NCBI GenBank assembly: GCA_030142905.1
Contig: JASJOG010000014.1
Span: forward strand, 1,736,001 to 1,800,000
Reading direction: 5' to 3'
DNA from: Heliopora coerulea
Lineage: Eukaryota; Cnidaria; Anthozoa; Scleralcyonacea; Helioporidae
DNA: 64,000 nucleotides
Under the pieces are notes generated by a model. That model searched no databases, was not told where the DNA came from, and saw only the letters and a list, made by a program, of their open reading frames with translations. Below are positions 1-10,693 of the stretch, piece after piece; the stretch's first letter is position 1; the number at the start of each line of letters is the position of its first letter. The position numbers and the translations under genes were made by a program.

Positions 1-31
1 CATCCTCTTACCTCCTTTGACATTATTCCAC

Positions 32-252
32 GGCAATCCTGTATTTTAGCGTCGGATTGGATTTGGGAAATAAAATAGCGTCGGATTCATTTTAAAGGGT
101 TAGGGTTAGGGTTTCGGTTAGGTTAGGTTAGGTTAGGGTTATGGTTATGGTTAGGGTTATAAGTATATGTTTTAATCCGGCGCTCTTCATAAAATGAATC
201 CGACGCTATTTTGTTTCCCAAATTCAATCCGACGCTAAAATACAGGATTGCC
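32..252. mobile_element. MITE with 62-bp inverted repeats and a telomere-like centre
   Basis: The two ends (about 32-93 and 191-252) are inverted copies of one another over about 62 bases with two mismatches. The same 9 bases, TTATTCCAC, flank both sides at 23-31 and 253-261, as expected for a target-site duplication. A 9-bp duplication fits Mutator-like elements better than hAT (8 bp), but no transposase is present. The 100-base centre is made of TTAGGG/TTAGG-like units at about 100-160. Boundaries are read directly; the superfamily is inferred. Confidence 0.85.
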
Positions 253-261
253 TTATTCCAC

Positions 262-1553
262 ACCAATTTGTTGTTCCTTTAAATGCTTAAAAGTTGGCCA
301 TTTTGGGGTTCATTTTAGAGTAAAAATCCTATAGAATTTTGTACTGTACATGATCATGTGGTAACAAGACTCAGTTACAGTAACATGTATGTAAAAGTAT
401 GATGAATCAGTTGCCATTTTGAATTAAGGTCTATTCACAACAGTGATATGAATAAGTAGCTTGACATTAATTGGTAATAGTAATTTTATCTATTGATGTT
501 AATTTTGGTAAAGATTACAGAATTTTTTAATTACTCTATTTATAAAATAGTTGCATTTGAGTTCTGTTCTACAGATTTAAGGGAATACATCTCAAAGAGG
601 TAAATATGCCATCTTGTCCACTTGTGACAATGTCTGATTTGATAATGCTGATGGGTTTCTTTACTCTACCATTACTGAAGTCTTAGGATATGTTTCAGGT
701 TGTTTTATCCCCTATTTTTTCAAGTTGTTGTCAAGCTATGGTTTTAAGTCAAACATTTTTATCCAAATTTTATATGCCCAGAAAAAGTACACAGAATACC
801 TTGCTTCAGTGTTGTGGAAAACAATTTTACTTTATGTAGAGAAGATTTGCGAATTTAGTGTTTCAGTAATGAAGTTGTTCTTTGGTTTGTACTGTTTTGG
901 GTCATTAGATGCATTTACATGTGCTGGTTTCAACAAAACATTAGTCTATTATCTAACAAATTAATCATTCTTCAAATTATATGATGGCTTTGTTTTGCAT
1001 TTTGTGATGGACACATTTTCATATTACAGTTAAGATTGCCACCTGGTTCTTCAAACTGTACAAGTCCTTGACCAAATTCTGAATTTGATCACTATCTTTA
1101 AGTTTTTAGAGTGAAAAAGAGTTTTATACCTATACTTTTCATCAAATATTGGTAGAATTTAGATTCATGACCAAAAATAGTAAGACCTTCAATGGTACCT
1201 ACTTTGCTTTACTGGCATAGACAACTGAATTCTATACAGGTACCTGTACCAGTAAATCCAGTCATACCAAATAAGAACACTAAGGAGTTAGAACTCCACT
1301 TTTAAATGTTAATCTAGTAATACTACTTTCATATCAGGGCTCCAGATTCAGGTCAGTTGACCTGGATACTTTACCCTCTATGCAGTCCTTACAACACACT
1401 AATTACACTTAATACTGATACAGGAGTTATATGGAAATAACACTGTAAATGACAATTTAATGTTCTGTTATTCTGATACCTACACAAAGTTGATGTCCAT
1501 TAGTTCTTTCTGACAATTCCACCATCTATTCTTGACAATTATGCATTTTTCAG
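262..1553. other. intergenic, no gene recognised
   Basis: AT-rich sequence with only short open frames (for example 725-964, which opens on TTG) lacking a recognisable domain. On the minus strand an ATTAAA variant polyadenylation signal occurs at 1,456-1,461, about 95 bases beyond the stop of the BTB gene, and could serve that gene. Confidence 0.5.
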
Positions 1554-3335
1554 TCATTTAAACTCAACATAAATGTCTATTTTATGTGCAGTAGCTTCAG
1601 AAACGTCAAATAATGTAATATTCCTTTCCACTTCAGGTTGTCCCCAACCATAACCATCACCTTTATATATGGAGCAAGTGGTAAGTGATTTATACTTGAA
1701 TAAATTTGACTTTGCTGTCCAAGAGATGTTTAAGCAGCTCTCGTTCCCCAAATTTAACACAAACAAGTAAATGCTGTAACTGTTCTTGTTTGGGTCATAA
1801 CTTAGTTCAAGTCGCATTTGATATCCCTGAAACCAAAATTCACTTGATTTGATTCTTGGGTCATCTGACAGGTTCTTTCTCACATTTTCATCAATAATCC
1901 ATGAAAACGTTGGGCCCTGATCATTGTATGATGACCGCTCAACAGGTTTTGTTTTCATCTGGTCTCGCCTTACCTTTGAAAATCCATTATAAGCCAAACC
2001 TTTTTGGAGAAGGTTGTTAAAACCAGGCATCTCCATTGCTGTTGTGTTATGGCGAACAACATCATACAGGAAATCAGTTGTCATCAGTTCAAACCTCACC
2101 AGACTTAAAAGGGAAGACTGAGATAGGGAACATGTTCTCACATGGACATCAATCCATTTCATCAAAGCAACAAAGACTGTGTTTTCACACTGAACGGGTA
2201 AATGGTTACTTGACAAAAGTAGTCGCAATGAAGCCTCTGACAGCTTAGTAAATTTGTCCATAGTCCAAGTCTTGTCAAGTGGGGTGAACTCTTTCACAAG
2301 AAACTTCTCAAGCACACTAAGCAGATCAGCAGAGTCAGGTAGATCTTTTGCACTTTCAAGAATCTCTTCACACTTCTCAAAGGTTAAGGATGTTGACAAC
2401 AACACATACTTGCATTTTCTAAACACCAAGTCAACATCATACTTATTGGCAAGGGTCAGTACTTCTAAAACAAGCCTGTAATCTTTGTCATTAAGGACAT
2501 CTAGTCTGTACATAGCTTCAATTAAGGTTACATGAGCTTCAAGTTCACTCTCAAAAATTTTCATGGTGACTTCCTTGGATTGTGACTCTTTCATGCCAGA
2601 ATGGAATAAGGCCCTGAAGTATGGACTCTGTACAGCAAGCCAACAGCTATGTACAAATATTTTGTGTTCATCTTGGGATTTATTTGGGTTTGTTTCATGT
2701 ACAGTCAGGTCATCTGCCTTATCCTCTTGTTCCTGGCCATTCTCTGACTTTTCATCTTCATTCACTTCTTCCTTCTCCTCCTTTACCTCTTCTCTTTCTT
2801 CTTGCTCTACTTCTTTTTCTTCTTCTTTCTCTAGTTCCTTTTCTTGTTCCTGACCTTCTTGTTTTCGTTCTTGTTCTTGCTCCTTTTCTTTCTTCTCCTC
2901 TTGTTTTGCATCTTTATATTTGTCCAGTTGGGGAACCTGACTGATCTTTAAACTTTGATCACAGATTGAACTTGAATATTCTCCTTGCGTTAAGTTATTG
3001 TTTACAGCTACGGTGGAATAGTGCTCCAAGTTACAGTCAACCACCAATTTGTTTTCATTCTTCACAACCGGCACACTTGCCTCTTTGGCGTCTTGGCCAT
3101 CCGTTTCACGAGTCGTCAGCTCAGACATATTCGGATTTACATACTGCCATCCTTCATCCATGATTTGAAATACAAGAACACGGTCATGTAGACTGCTGTT
3201 GTTGAATTCCGAAGCAAACATCTTCGAAAACTTTAGTAAGTCTGCGTGTTTCATTTCTCTAGAGTCAATTTCAGCGCAAATGTCTTCGCTTTTGGCAGCC
3301 ATTTCTAGGAGTCCAGTTGTTGCACTAAGCGACAT
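1554..3335 (-). CDS. BTB-BACK domain protein with MATH-like C-terminus (POB1-like), single exon
   Basis: 593 residues from ATG 3,335 in one uninterrupted exon; a second Met at residue 12 is an alternative start. Order of parts: unstructured N-terminus (1-140), a very Lys/Glu/Gln-rich stretch (about 142-210), a BTB/POZ domain (about 210-310, with the pattern FVHSCWLAVQSPYFRALF), a BACK domain (about 320-435), and a beta-rich MATH/TRAF-like module (about 465-593). BTB-BACK proteins usually act as dimeric substrate adaptors for Cullin-3 ubiquitin ligases, and the C-terminal module would be the substrate-binding part; that role is family knowledge, not shown here. The layout resembles plant POB1-like and cnidarian BTB/POZ proteins. 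The Lys/Glu-rich tract looks like expanded low-complexity sequence. Lack of introns suggests retroposition or an intron-poor family. A variant ATTAAA signal lies about 95 bases downstream. Confidence 0.85.
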   Translation of the reverse strand: MSLSATTGLLEMAAKSEDICAEIDSREMKHADLLKFSKMFASEFNNSSLHDRVLVFQIMDEGWQYVNPNMSELTTRETDGQDAKEASVPVVKNENKLVVDCNLEHYSTVAVNNNLTQGEYSSSICDQSLKISQVPQLDKYKDAKQEEKKEKEQEQERKQEGQEQEKELEKEEEKEVEQEEREEVKEEKEEVNEDEKSENGQEQEDKADDLTVHETNPNKSQDEHKIFVHSCWLAVQSPYFRALFHSGMKESQSKEVTMKIFESELEAHVTLIEAMYRLDVLNDKDYRLVLEVLTLANKYDVDLVFRKCKYVLLSTSLTFEKCEEILESAKDLPDSADLLSVLEKFLVKEFTPLDKTWTMDKFTKLSEASLRLLLSSNHLPVQCENTVFVALMKWIDVHVRTCSLSQSSLLSLVRFELMTTDFLYDVVRHNTTAMEMPGFNNLLQKGLAYNGFSKVRRDQMKTKPVERSSYNDQGPTFSWIIDENVRKNLSDDPRIKSSEFWFQGYQMRLELSYDPNKNSYSIYLFVLNLGNESCLNISWTAKSNLFKYKSLTTCSIYKGDGYGWGQPEVERNITLFDVSEATAHKIDIYVEFK

Positions 3336-3638
3336 CGTTTCTCAAACTGAAGGTGTTGACTTCGAAAGTGAAACTTCCGTGAATCGTGAGCTGCCTGGGT
3401 GAAAATTATCCCCTGCCCCACCGCGTGAAGCGCGGTGCGAGGGTACTAATCTCGACCATTTCGTTCAATGATTTCGACATGCATGGAGTCCTGTTACACG
3501 CGTGGTGACTAGGGAGAAAAATTTTCGCTTTGTTTATCTATCTTCCTAAAAAAACATATATCCACGGATTCCGGTCACTCAAAAATGCCGTGTGCAAGCT
3601 CGGGGACTGGTATGTTGTTGACCAAACCATACTTAGGT

Positions 3639-3780
3639 TAAGGTAGATGAACGATCTTCAAGCTCGATACTCAGAAAATGATTTCTGAGCCCCAGACGGG
3701 GATCGAACCCGCAACCTTCTCGAAGATCGTTCATCTACCTTAATATATCCAAGCTCTCACGTTTCTCAAGCATTAAACAT
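3639..3780. mobile_element. tRNA-derived SINE in foldback arrangement
   Basis: A minus-strand SINE body (3,639-3,720) holds a pol III B-box-like motif (GGTTCGATCC, read at 3,700-3,709). It is followed at once by its own 3' tail in the opposite orientation (3,721-3,780), so the segment starting GAAGATCGTTCATC is repeated inverted at both sides. The A-box half is missing. The same family recurs at 9,990-10,215, 10,228-10,360, 10,694-10,917, 33,876-34,010 and 38,978-39,120. Confidence 0.7.
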
Positions 3781-3789
3781 ACTTAGGTT

Positions 3790-4715
3790 ACTTAGATCGG
3801 TATCGAAGCAAATCGATTTAGTCTCGTTATTTTTCCCCTTGTATGGATCTCTCGCAAGTTGTTTACATCATTTGAACACTGAAGCCAGTAAATGACAAAC
3901 GAAATGGCTTTCTTGGTGCTCGCGGTTGGTTTCACTTTTGCAGGACATCTTGATTACTGGACAATTTATGACTTGAAAGAATAGTTCTAAAACTGAGCTC
4001 TTTGGAATATGCATTGGCCAACTGTTCACATTCTGAAGCAACGCTTTGACTTGGTTCTTTCTCATGAATATGAACAAAGACGTTACGGGAACTCGCTCGT
4101 TGCCGGGACATTTGCTAAGCTACTGAGCGTAAACGATATTCTTCGCTGTAGTTGAATTGATGTTGATTTGTATGAATCGAGACTTTTCACGTTCTGGTAA
4201 TCACTTAGCTGAGCTACACAATCACAGGTACGTCTGAGTCGAGTGGCTGAAACACGCTGAAAAGCTATTTCTATTGGGAAATCATACTAGCCTTCGGCGA
4301 AAATGTTGTCCGCTTCAGACCCCGTTCACACTATACCGGTGCGAAACTGCACCGGTATCAAAATATCACGGTACGAACCTGTTCACACGATTACGGTTTA
4401 ACATTACGGTTTCAAATCGTTACGGTTACCATTACGGTTTCATGCTTTTTCATACCGGTACCGTGTGAACGCAAGGCCTAACCGTAATAATTTCGTTACG
4501 GTTTCATTTCGTACCGGTATCGTGTGAACGGGGTCTCAGTCTTTCTTACTTCTTGGGTGGCTTGTGGATGAGTACCTTTACCTTGTTCGACCAGTAATGC
4601 TTTCATCAGGATAAGTTTTGTCTTTTTGATAATTTTGAAAAATTATCAATGTTACTTGAACTCTCGAGAGATATATTGGAAGGGTAGGCGAGGGGTTGTT
4701 GCGTGCACGTATTTA
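3790..4715. repeat. unclassified dispersed repeat, copy 1
   Basis: Segments around 3,900-4,060, 4,300-4,318, 4,539-4,615 and 4,620-4,712 align by eye with 11,020-11,120, 11,345-11,445 and 12,330-12,432 in the same order, and the last part also with 62,180-62,277. All three copies end near a TTGCGTGCACG-like sequence. The family is unknown: no transposase, RT or terminal inverted repeat was recognised. The MITE at 4,319-4,535 is inserted in it. Confidence 0.65.
4319..4535. mobile_element. MITE with GACCCCGTTCACAC termini and TCA target duplication
   Basis: 217 bases with imperfect inverted ends (GACCCCGTTCACAC at the left, its complement at the right) and internal ACCGGTAT/TTACGG repeats. TCA is present on both sides (4,316-4,318 and 4,536-4,538). 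The homologous copy near 11,360 has a single TCA and no insert, which is an empty site that fixes the boundaries. A 3-bp duplication fits PIF/Harbinger-type or related elements. No coding capacity. Confidence 0.85.
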
Positions 4716-6160
4716 TAGTAGTCATTACACCATATGATTAGACGACGGCGAAAGTGCCAAGTGCCGGAGCTGGCTACTTTAGATTCTAACAGGGTGTATG
4801 AATGGTCACCAAAGGTCTTTTTTATAAGGTGTCTCGTGCTTTATTGTACCAAGCTGTTTTATCCGCTCAGCTGGATACGACTTGGGTTTGTAACGTCGTG
4901 CCGTGCCGTGCTGTGCCGTACCATGTTGCGTACTGCTTGTTATCATCCCGAAAGTACAACAGACGCCAAATTTATGTTGCCCAACAATCGGATTAGCGCA
5001 TGTGTCTACATGATACAGCTCACTTCTACTTGATTTATAAGCTGAACTAGTCAGCCGTGCTAAACGACCTCGTAAACTGAATGGTCACGGTTAGACTCCG
5101 TCAAGCTTGTCTAATCACAAGAGTTGTGCCTAGCTAGCGGTGCCAGCTCTGGCACCGCTCAGCATGGCTCAAGCCAGACTTCATTCTTCGCTAAGTGCGC
5201 GCGAAGGGGGAAAACGGGGAGGAAAAAATACAGTTAACAGAAACGAGAAAAACTGCTCGTCAGAAACCACGGAAAAATGTCGGACCGGAAGCAATTTGCC
5301 ACATTTTGGTCGGCGACTTCAAATTGTTTGTGGTTCAAATTGTCCCCTCAGTTGATGTAGGCATTTGCACATTATACTTTTTTTTAATTTCTTTGCTAAA
5401 ATGCGAATTCTTAGTGCTCAAATTTTCCACTAAAATGTTTAAGGAAGGTTGCTAAAATGCTCGAAAATGCTCGGAGCACTAATTGCAAAAGAACGCAGAA
5501 TAAAGAGTTTCCATTAGCCTGCCCTTAACTCTGACTGGGATTACTCGGGAGGAGTAAAGACTGTGATTCCAACGACCAGTACAGTGACTCGACTCAAATG
5601 ACCCAGTTATAAAACAAGCCCTCTGCGGCTCTGCCCCTGCATTTCTTGCAATAACATTCGTAATTCCTTAGTGTGTTTCAAAGCATAGCATCAGTTCAAA
5701 ACCATTGTCTTTTGTCTGTAATAATTAATGAATTAATATTCGTTTAAGAAATTTTCTTGTCAAAATACTTGCATTATACTCAATCCTTTTCCCTTGCTGA
5801 AATGCTCAAAATAATGTTAGTATATATTATGCAAAGGCCTAGGTAGAAGAAACCAAGGCAAAATCAACAGCTGTAGTAAGGGTAAAGGCCTATATTAAAA
5901 TTATTAAAATAAAATTAAATATTAAAATAAAATTTCTTTGCACGAAATAGGGCATTGGTTCAGAAAAAATTTGCATGAAGTCTAGGGCACAACTTTAGGG
6001 TCTTTTTACAGTTTACTGGACGAACCCTAGCCTGGCGTTTTGGGTTTCGGTTTCCCTCCCCCCTCCCAACCCCGAAACTACACAAACCCAGACTTGTTCC
6101 CCTACCAAATGTGTCCCTGCGAAACATATCTTTGGGGGGGAACACAAAATACTTAAAAAA
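4716..6160. other. intergenic, no gene recognised
   Basis: No recognisable coding domain, RNA gene or clean repeat boundary. Open frames at 4,734-5,033 and 5,140-5,455 have no family resemblance. Confidence 0.5.
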
Positions 6161-6167
6161 AAAAACA

Positions 6168-6320
6168 AACTTAAGGAACTACTGTGGTGAATGACTGATG
6201 AACGCCCACCATTTGCACCCAACACGACTCCCTCAGCTGCCTTGCTTCCATTAGTCCCCCGACGTTCTCTGAACGTCCACTGAGAGCTGGCACCACCCCT
6301 CGTTGAGAAACGCTACCTCA
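6168..6320 (-). repeat. repeat related to 38,245-38,395 (hAT-like end)
   Basis: Read on the minus strand this stretch begins like TAGCGTTTCTCAACGAGGGG and continues with GGACGTTCAGAGAACGTCGG, matching the plus-strand segment at 38,245-38,395 over about 150 bases with differences. The start resembles the CAGTGGTTCTCAACC type of hAT terminus. Only one end is evident here. Confidence 0.5.
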
Positions 6321-7063
6321 GACAAAGTAGGATCTGTTAACAGAAATAGATAAGATTTTTTTAATCTGTCGCTTGTGTTTCAAAGTTGTTTCAGAAAGGA
6401 CTCTTTGGCCAAAATATTCATAGGGGCAAATAACCCAGCCCAACTTTGCTTCTTTTATTCAGTTAACGCTATCATGAAAGCCGAATAGTTCTGGTTCCAT
6501 TTTGGAGGAAAAAGTGAACGGGCTTTTGATCGCATCCTCTCCGTACTTCTCCGTATGTTTCTTTAGGCCGTTTTCCACTAGACGAATTTTATCGCTCAAA
6601 GCGATCCTTTTTTCTTTTCTTTTTTTTATCTCACAGGCTCTTGACTGTGGCTAATGAGAAATCTATTAATTTTACCCAAAGAAATGTCGACTCGCGTAAT
6701 AAAATTTGCCTCGTGGAAAACAGCCTTTAGAAAACTTTTCAAATCAGCCACTTTATAATGCATATTTTAACAAATTTTGAATCTTAAATCTAACAAAATT
6801 ACTTATTGAAATTATAATGCAATGAAGAGGCATTCCTTGCAAAAACCGATGACCAACAGTGGCGTAAAAACAAGGATGGGGCATTGGGAGGGGGGCATGT
6901 ACTCTCCCAAAAATTTATCATGCGCTCTTACTTGCCCCCCTCCCGCCCCCAAAGGAGATTTGTGGTTCCAAAAATTGTTATGGACTATTGCGAACCGAAA
7001 CCAGAAGGCTGTATTAAACTAAATTATTTACTAGACCAAATTATCCTATATTGAATATCTTCC
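6321..7063. other. intergenic, no gene recognised
   Basis: Nothing supportable was seen. A G/C-homopolymer-bearing stretch at 6,880-6,955 resembles one at 33,690-33,800 and may belong to a shared repeat. Confidence 0.4.
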
Positions 7064-7267
7064 TAAGGACCTGTTTACATGTGCGATTTTGTATGATGCG
7101 ATTGTCATCTGGGTGTAAGCAGTAAACCCATGACATGATGACAGTCTATGCAGCAAGATATCCGCTTTTGATTATTTCCAGTTTCTCCTCGATGTTCTCG
7201 TTAAGTTAAAACATACTTCCAGATGTTAATCAATGAGTACAAAATTCCAAACGTAAACGGGCCTTTA
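7064..7267. mobile_element. MITE-like element (copy 1 of the 33,629-34,758 family)
   Basis: The left end reads TAAGGACCTGTTTACATGTG and the right end TACGTAAACGGGCCTTTA, which are imperfect inverted ends. Internal words such as GCGATTGTCAT and ACATACTTCCAGATGTTAATC recur in the copy at 33,629-34,758, where the two halves are pushed apart by an insertion. No coding capacity. Confidence 0.6.
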
Positions 7268-7572
7268 TAGCGTAAATGAATAAATGTACGTTAATTGCGA
7301 TTATGGTACACGTACCGTGATTCCTATATATTTAGCCGCTTCTGAATTTTGGTGCACTCCCAATTTTTTTTTCCACCGAATGATGTGCCCACCCAGTTCG
7401 AAATGTCAAGCAACGCCACTTATTAACGACCACACAGTCAATCAGTCCTGTCTTTCCTACCAGTCAAACATGGCGTGACGCACTGAATATGATGCCCTTG
7501 ATCTTTTGGACTACCCGGGATAAAGGAAGTGGACGTTATAGGAAAACTATTTGGCAATGTAGCACTCGTCAG

Positions 7573-8428
7573 TACACCTTTTGCTCTTCATTTCCAGAAA
7601 ATATACTATCATTAACGCCAACCTCAAACTTATTAACGTAAAAATACATTAATTTTATACCTTTTGCAGTTCATTACCAGAAAATATGTTATCATTAACG
7701 CCCAACTCAAACTCATTAACGCAAAAATACGTTCATTTTATATTCAGTCGACATTCATTAGCGTAGATACGCAACCATTTGCATCAAAGGGCATTCCATA
7801 GAGTCAACAGTCGACCATTAACACCATTCTACTATACATCAGGGAAAATAAAATTTCAATTAAACAATATAGTTCTCATGCGTAATTGAAATTTTATTGT
7901 CCCTGATGAAAAGTATAATGGCTTTAATGGTCGTCTGTTGGCTCTATGAAATGCCCTTCGATGCAAATGGTTGCGCATCTACGTTAATGAATGACGACTG
8001 AATAAAATGAATGTATTTTTGCGTTAACGAGTTTGAGTCTTAATGATAGTATATTTTCTGGTAATGAACAGCAAAAGATGTACTCAATCAACATTCACTA
8101 GCGTAGATACGCAACCATTTGCATCGAAGGGCATTCTATGGCGCCAACAGACGATCATTAACACTATTCTACTCTACGTTAGGGATACCAAAATTTCAAT
8201 TAGGCAAGATATTTCTCATGCTGTAGTTGATATTTTATTATCACTATTGTAGAGTAGAATGGTGTTAATGGTCGTCTGTTGGCGCCATAGAATGCCCTCC
8301 GATGCAAATGGTTGCGTATCTACGCTAGTGAATGTTGATTGAATAAAATGAATGTATTTTTGCGTTAATGAGTTTGAGGTTGACGTTAATGAGAGTATAT
8401 TTTCTGGTAACGAACAGCAAAAGGTGTA
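7573..8428. mobile_element. composite palindromic (foldback) element cluster
   Basis: Three to four copies of one arm of about 200-220 bases alternate in orientation: a partial forward arm (7,573-7,660), a forward arm (7,661-7,880), a reverse arm (7,881-8,083), a truncated forward arm (8,084-8,225) and a reverse arm (8,226-8,428). Outer ends are TACACCTTTTGC and GCAAAAGGTGTA. Conserved words inside each arm include GCGTAGATACGCAACC and GATGCAAATGGTTGCG. Another single arm lies at 33,211-33,440. The structure would fold into long hairpins. The superfamily is unknown; TA flanks are possible but merge with the palindrome. Confidence 0.75.
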
Positions 8429-9090
8429 GTTTCCTCTCAGGCATCGTTTTGGAGACCTTTTACTTGTAACATCAAGCATTTCAATTGAGGGGAGGATTTC
8501 GTTGGGTAGGTCTGGCTAATTACAACACTTTCGATGGTTCTAGCCTTCGAAATATCTGGGACAGGGTCCTGTAGGTCGTCAAAGTCGACGATAGTCAACG
8601 GGAAAATTAGTCGGTTAATCCTTTCTTGTCACCAATTGGATTTTTCTACCTTTCCGAAATTTCTGAAAGGGTTTGGTGTTGTTTATTTATGGCTCGAGTT
8701 TCTTCGAGCCGCTGATCTGACAGGATAGGTCGAGACTGTAGTTGGTAGGTTTGTTTTTCAACGTTGATCTCCTAGGAAAAAGCTCAAACTAGTTAGTCGA
8801 GGAGGGTAATTTGATGGGGTTTGAGCTATCCCCACGAAATGTGCTAACTGAATCGTAAAATAGGTTTTTGGGACACCGATTAAAAACACTTTACGTTGAC
8901 TTCATAAATAATGACTTCATAAATAGGTATAGTATCAAAAAAATCCTATGATAAAGTCAAAAAGCCCTCTTTGTTTCTGAATTTTGTTTTATTTTGTTCC
9001 AAAATTCCTGCCAAGTCTACAGCTTTGGTTGACTCAACGCTAGTTACTTGCCTGCCTCATTTATTTATACTAGATAGCCCTGTCAGCTAC
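8429..9090. other. intergenic, no gene recognised
   Basis: No coding domain or clear repeat boundary seen. Confidence 0.4.
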
Positions 9091-9094
9091 CTGA

Positions 9095-9320
9095 GCTGTT
9101 CTCCCTAGAGGTCCAGTAAGGGCCACCCCTCATGTGTCCAGTGTTACTACAGAAGGAAACCGAAGTTCCCGGAGAAAACCTGCGATGCTTGGTAGAGTCA
9201 AACTGGACAGCACTTTTCTCAAAGGTGACTAAGGTAACTTTAATCAGAGAACTACACGGAGCCGGAATCGAACCCTAGTCACTGTGGTGAGAGACTCGTG
9301 CACTACCATTGTCCCACCAG
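9095..9320 (-). mobile_element. SINE-like element with tRNA-like head
   Basis: On the minus strand the segment begins with a tRNA-like part containing GGGTTCGATTCC (a B-box-like motif, around 9,260-9,280). It continues into GGTTTTCTCCGGGAACTTCGG, a phrase common in animal SINE bodies. The ends are not sharply defined. The word CTCCCTAGAGGTCCAGT (about 9,105) recurs near 36,303. Confidence 0.5.
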
Positions 9321-9989
9321 CACCCCAAATGCTCTCCTACCACTGTACCACGTACACCCCAATGTTCTCCTGGATTCTGCAAGACCGAATCAAACCCTAG
9401 TCACAGTAGCCGATGACCAACTGCTAAGACTGTGCAAGGTTGTTTTTAGTGGGGTGCAAAAGGTTAAACAAAAGAAGCTTTGGGCAGCAAGGTACTTTCG
9501 TTCTATGCGAATGTAGTAATGATGATAATGGACTATGAAGGTGCAGGATAAAGACTTCTTAATTTCTATGGAAATGAACTCCTGAAATGAAATTCCAGAA
9601 GAATATTTACTCCTTCTTGTCTAGGAATCTCTATGGCGAACGAAATCGTTTTATTGGAGTTTGCAAGAGTAAAGCCACATTAGAGTTTTCTGGAGTGAAA
9701 CGGGCTAAAATCTATGTCCATACGTTGACCTATAAATCCTCAAATAGAACTTTAAGGATTTCACTCCGGTTTGTACTAGACGATTTTATTAAGAAGAGGG
9801 TTTCAGTTTTGGGTTAACAGGTTAGGTAACTTAGGACGAAAGAAGGAATAGCAAATAAACCTTGTTGAAGTAGATTATAATCACATAGCAGAATCTATGG
9901 TAGAACTCTGTTAATCATGGCCAAGTACACGTTTTTAAATTGCTGATGTGATTGCATGGATGTAAAGGTGTGACATCCCGGTTTTTTAA
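9321..9989. other. intergenic, no gene recognised
   Basis: Short open frames (9,298-9,516 and 9,587-9,817) show no recognisable family. Confidence 0.4.
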
Positions 9990-10360
9990 GTTTTTGTCTT
10001 TCGTAGACAACATTTTAATGACCACTTTTGACAAAGAATGACAGGATGAACGATCGCCAAGCTCTAACCTCAGAAACACGATTTCTGAGCTCCAGACAGG
10101 GATCAAACCCGCAACCTTCTGACCGGTGAGACGCTCTAAACATTAAGCTACCAAAAAACGCAAATGTCAAGCTAGGGTGCAAGTTCAACATATATGTGCT
10201 GCCTATGTGGCAGATGCCATCTGAATCTCAATCTCAATGGTTAGAGCGTCTCACGGGTCATCAGAATTTTGCGGCGCGATCCCTTTCTGGGGTTCAGAAA
10301 TTGTTTTTCTGAAGAACGAACTTGAAGAACGTTCATATGTCATCCTTGATATTTCCAAGC
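9990..10360. mobile_element. two SINE copies in opposite orientation
   Basis: A degenerate minus-strand SINE (about 9,990-10,215, complement of the B-box word at about 10,101) abuts a plus-strand SINE (about 10,228-10,360) that starts with an A-box-like TCAATGGTTAGAGCG. The two are head to head, like the foldback copies elsewhere in the window. Confidence 0.6.
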
Positions 10361-10693
10361 TCCTACATGCGTAAAGAGTATCGGTGTCGAGTAAGTCGAT
10401 ACCTCAAGGAAAACGAAGTTAATATGTATTTAATTTTTTCATACGGTCCGGCTCACTTACCCATTCAGTGCATCCAGTTTTGGAGAAACCAGGGTTTTGA
10501 TCTACGATGGACGCCTGCAGTTTCAATTTTTTTTCTTCATAATGCAATTAATATTGACTTCATTTATGTGCACATCGATCATTTTATGAATTGAGCTCGG
10601 ACTTATCCAAATGTAGCAGCATCATGAACATAAAATAACCATAAAATTGCGCAATTGTCTGTTATTAAAACCATAACAACAACGTTGGAACAT

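Noticed and set aside
100..165. Chromosome end or telomere
   Set aside because: The TTAGGG-like units are few, imperfect and enclosed by the inverted ends of a MITE with a target duplication, so they are interstitial.
725..964. 79-codon gene
   Set aside because: It opens on TTG, has no recognisable family, and lies in AT-rich intergenic sequence.
2563..2944. Plus-strand frames rich in Ser/Phe/Leu
   Set aside because: They are the complement of the Lys/Glu-rich part of the BTB gene.
3095..3125. Minus-strand hammerhead-like words (CTGACGA...GAAAC)
   Set aside because: They lie inside the BTB coding sequence and there is no room for stem II between the two motifs.
3694..3712. True tRNA genes at the B-box-like sites
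   Set aside because: The matches lie inside a repeated SINE family, lack a foldable full cloverleaf and share a non-tRNA body.
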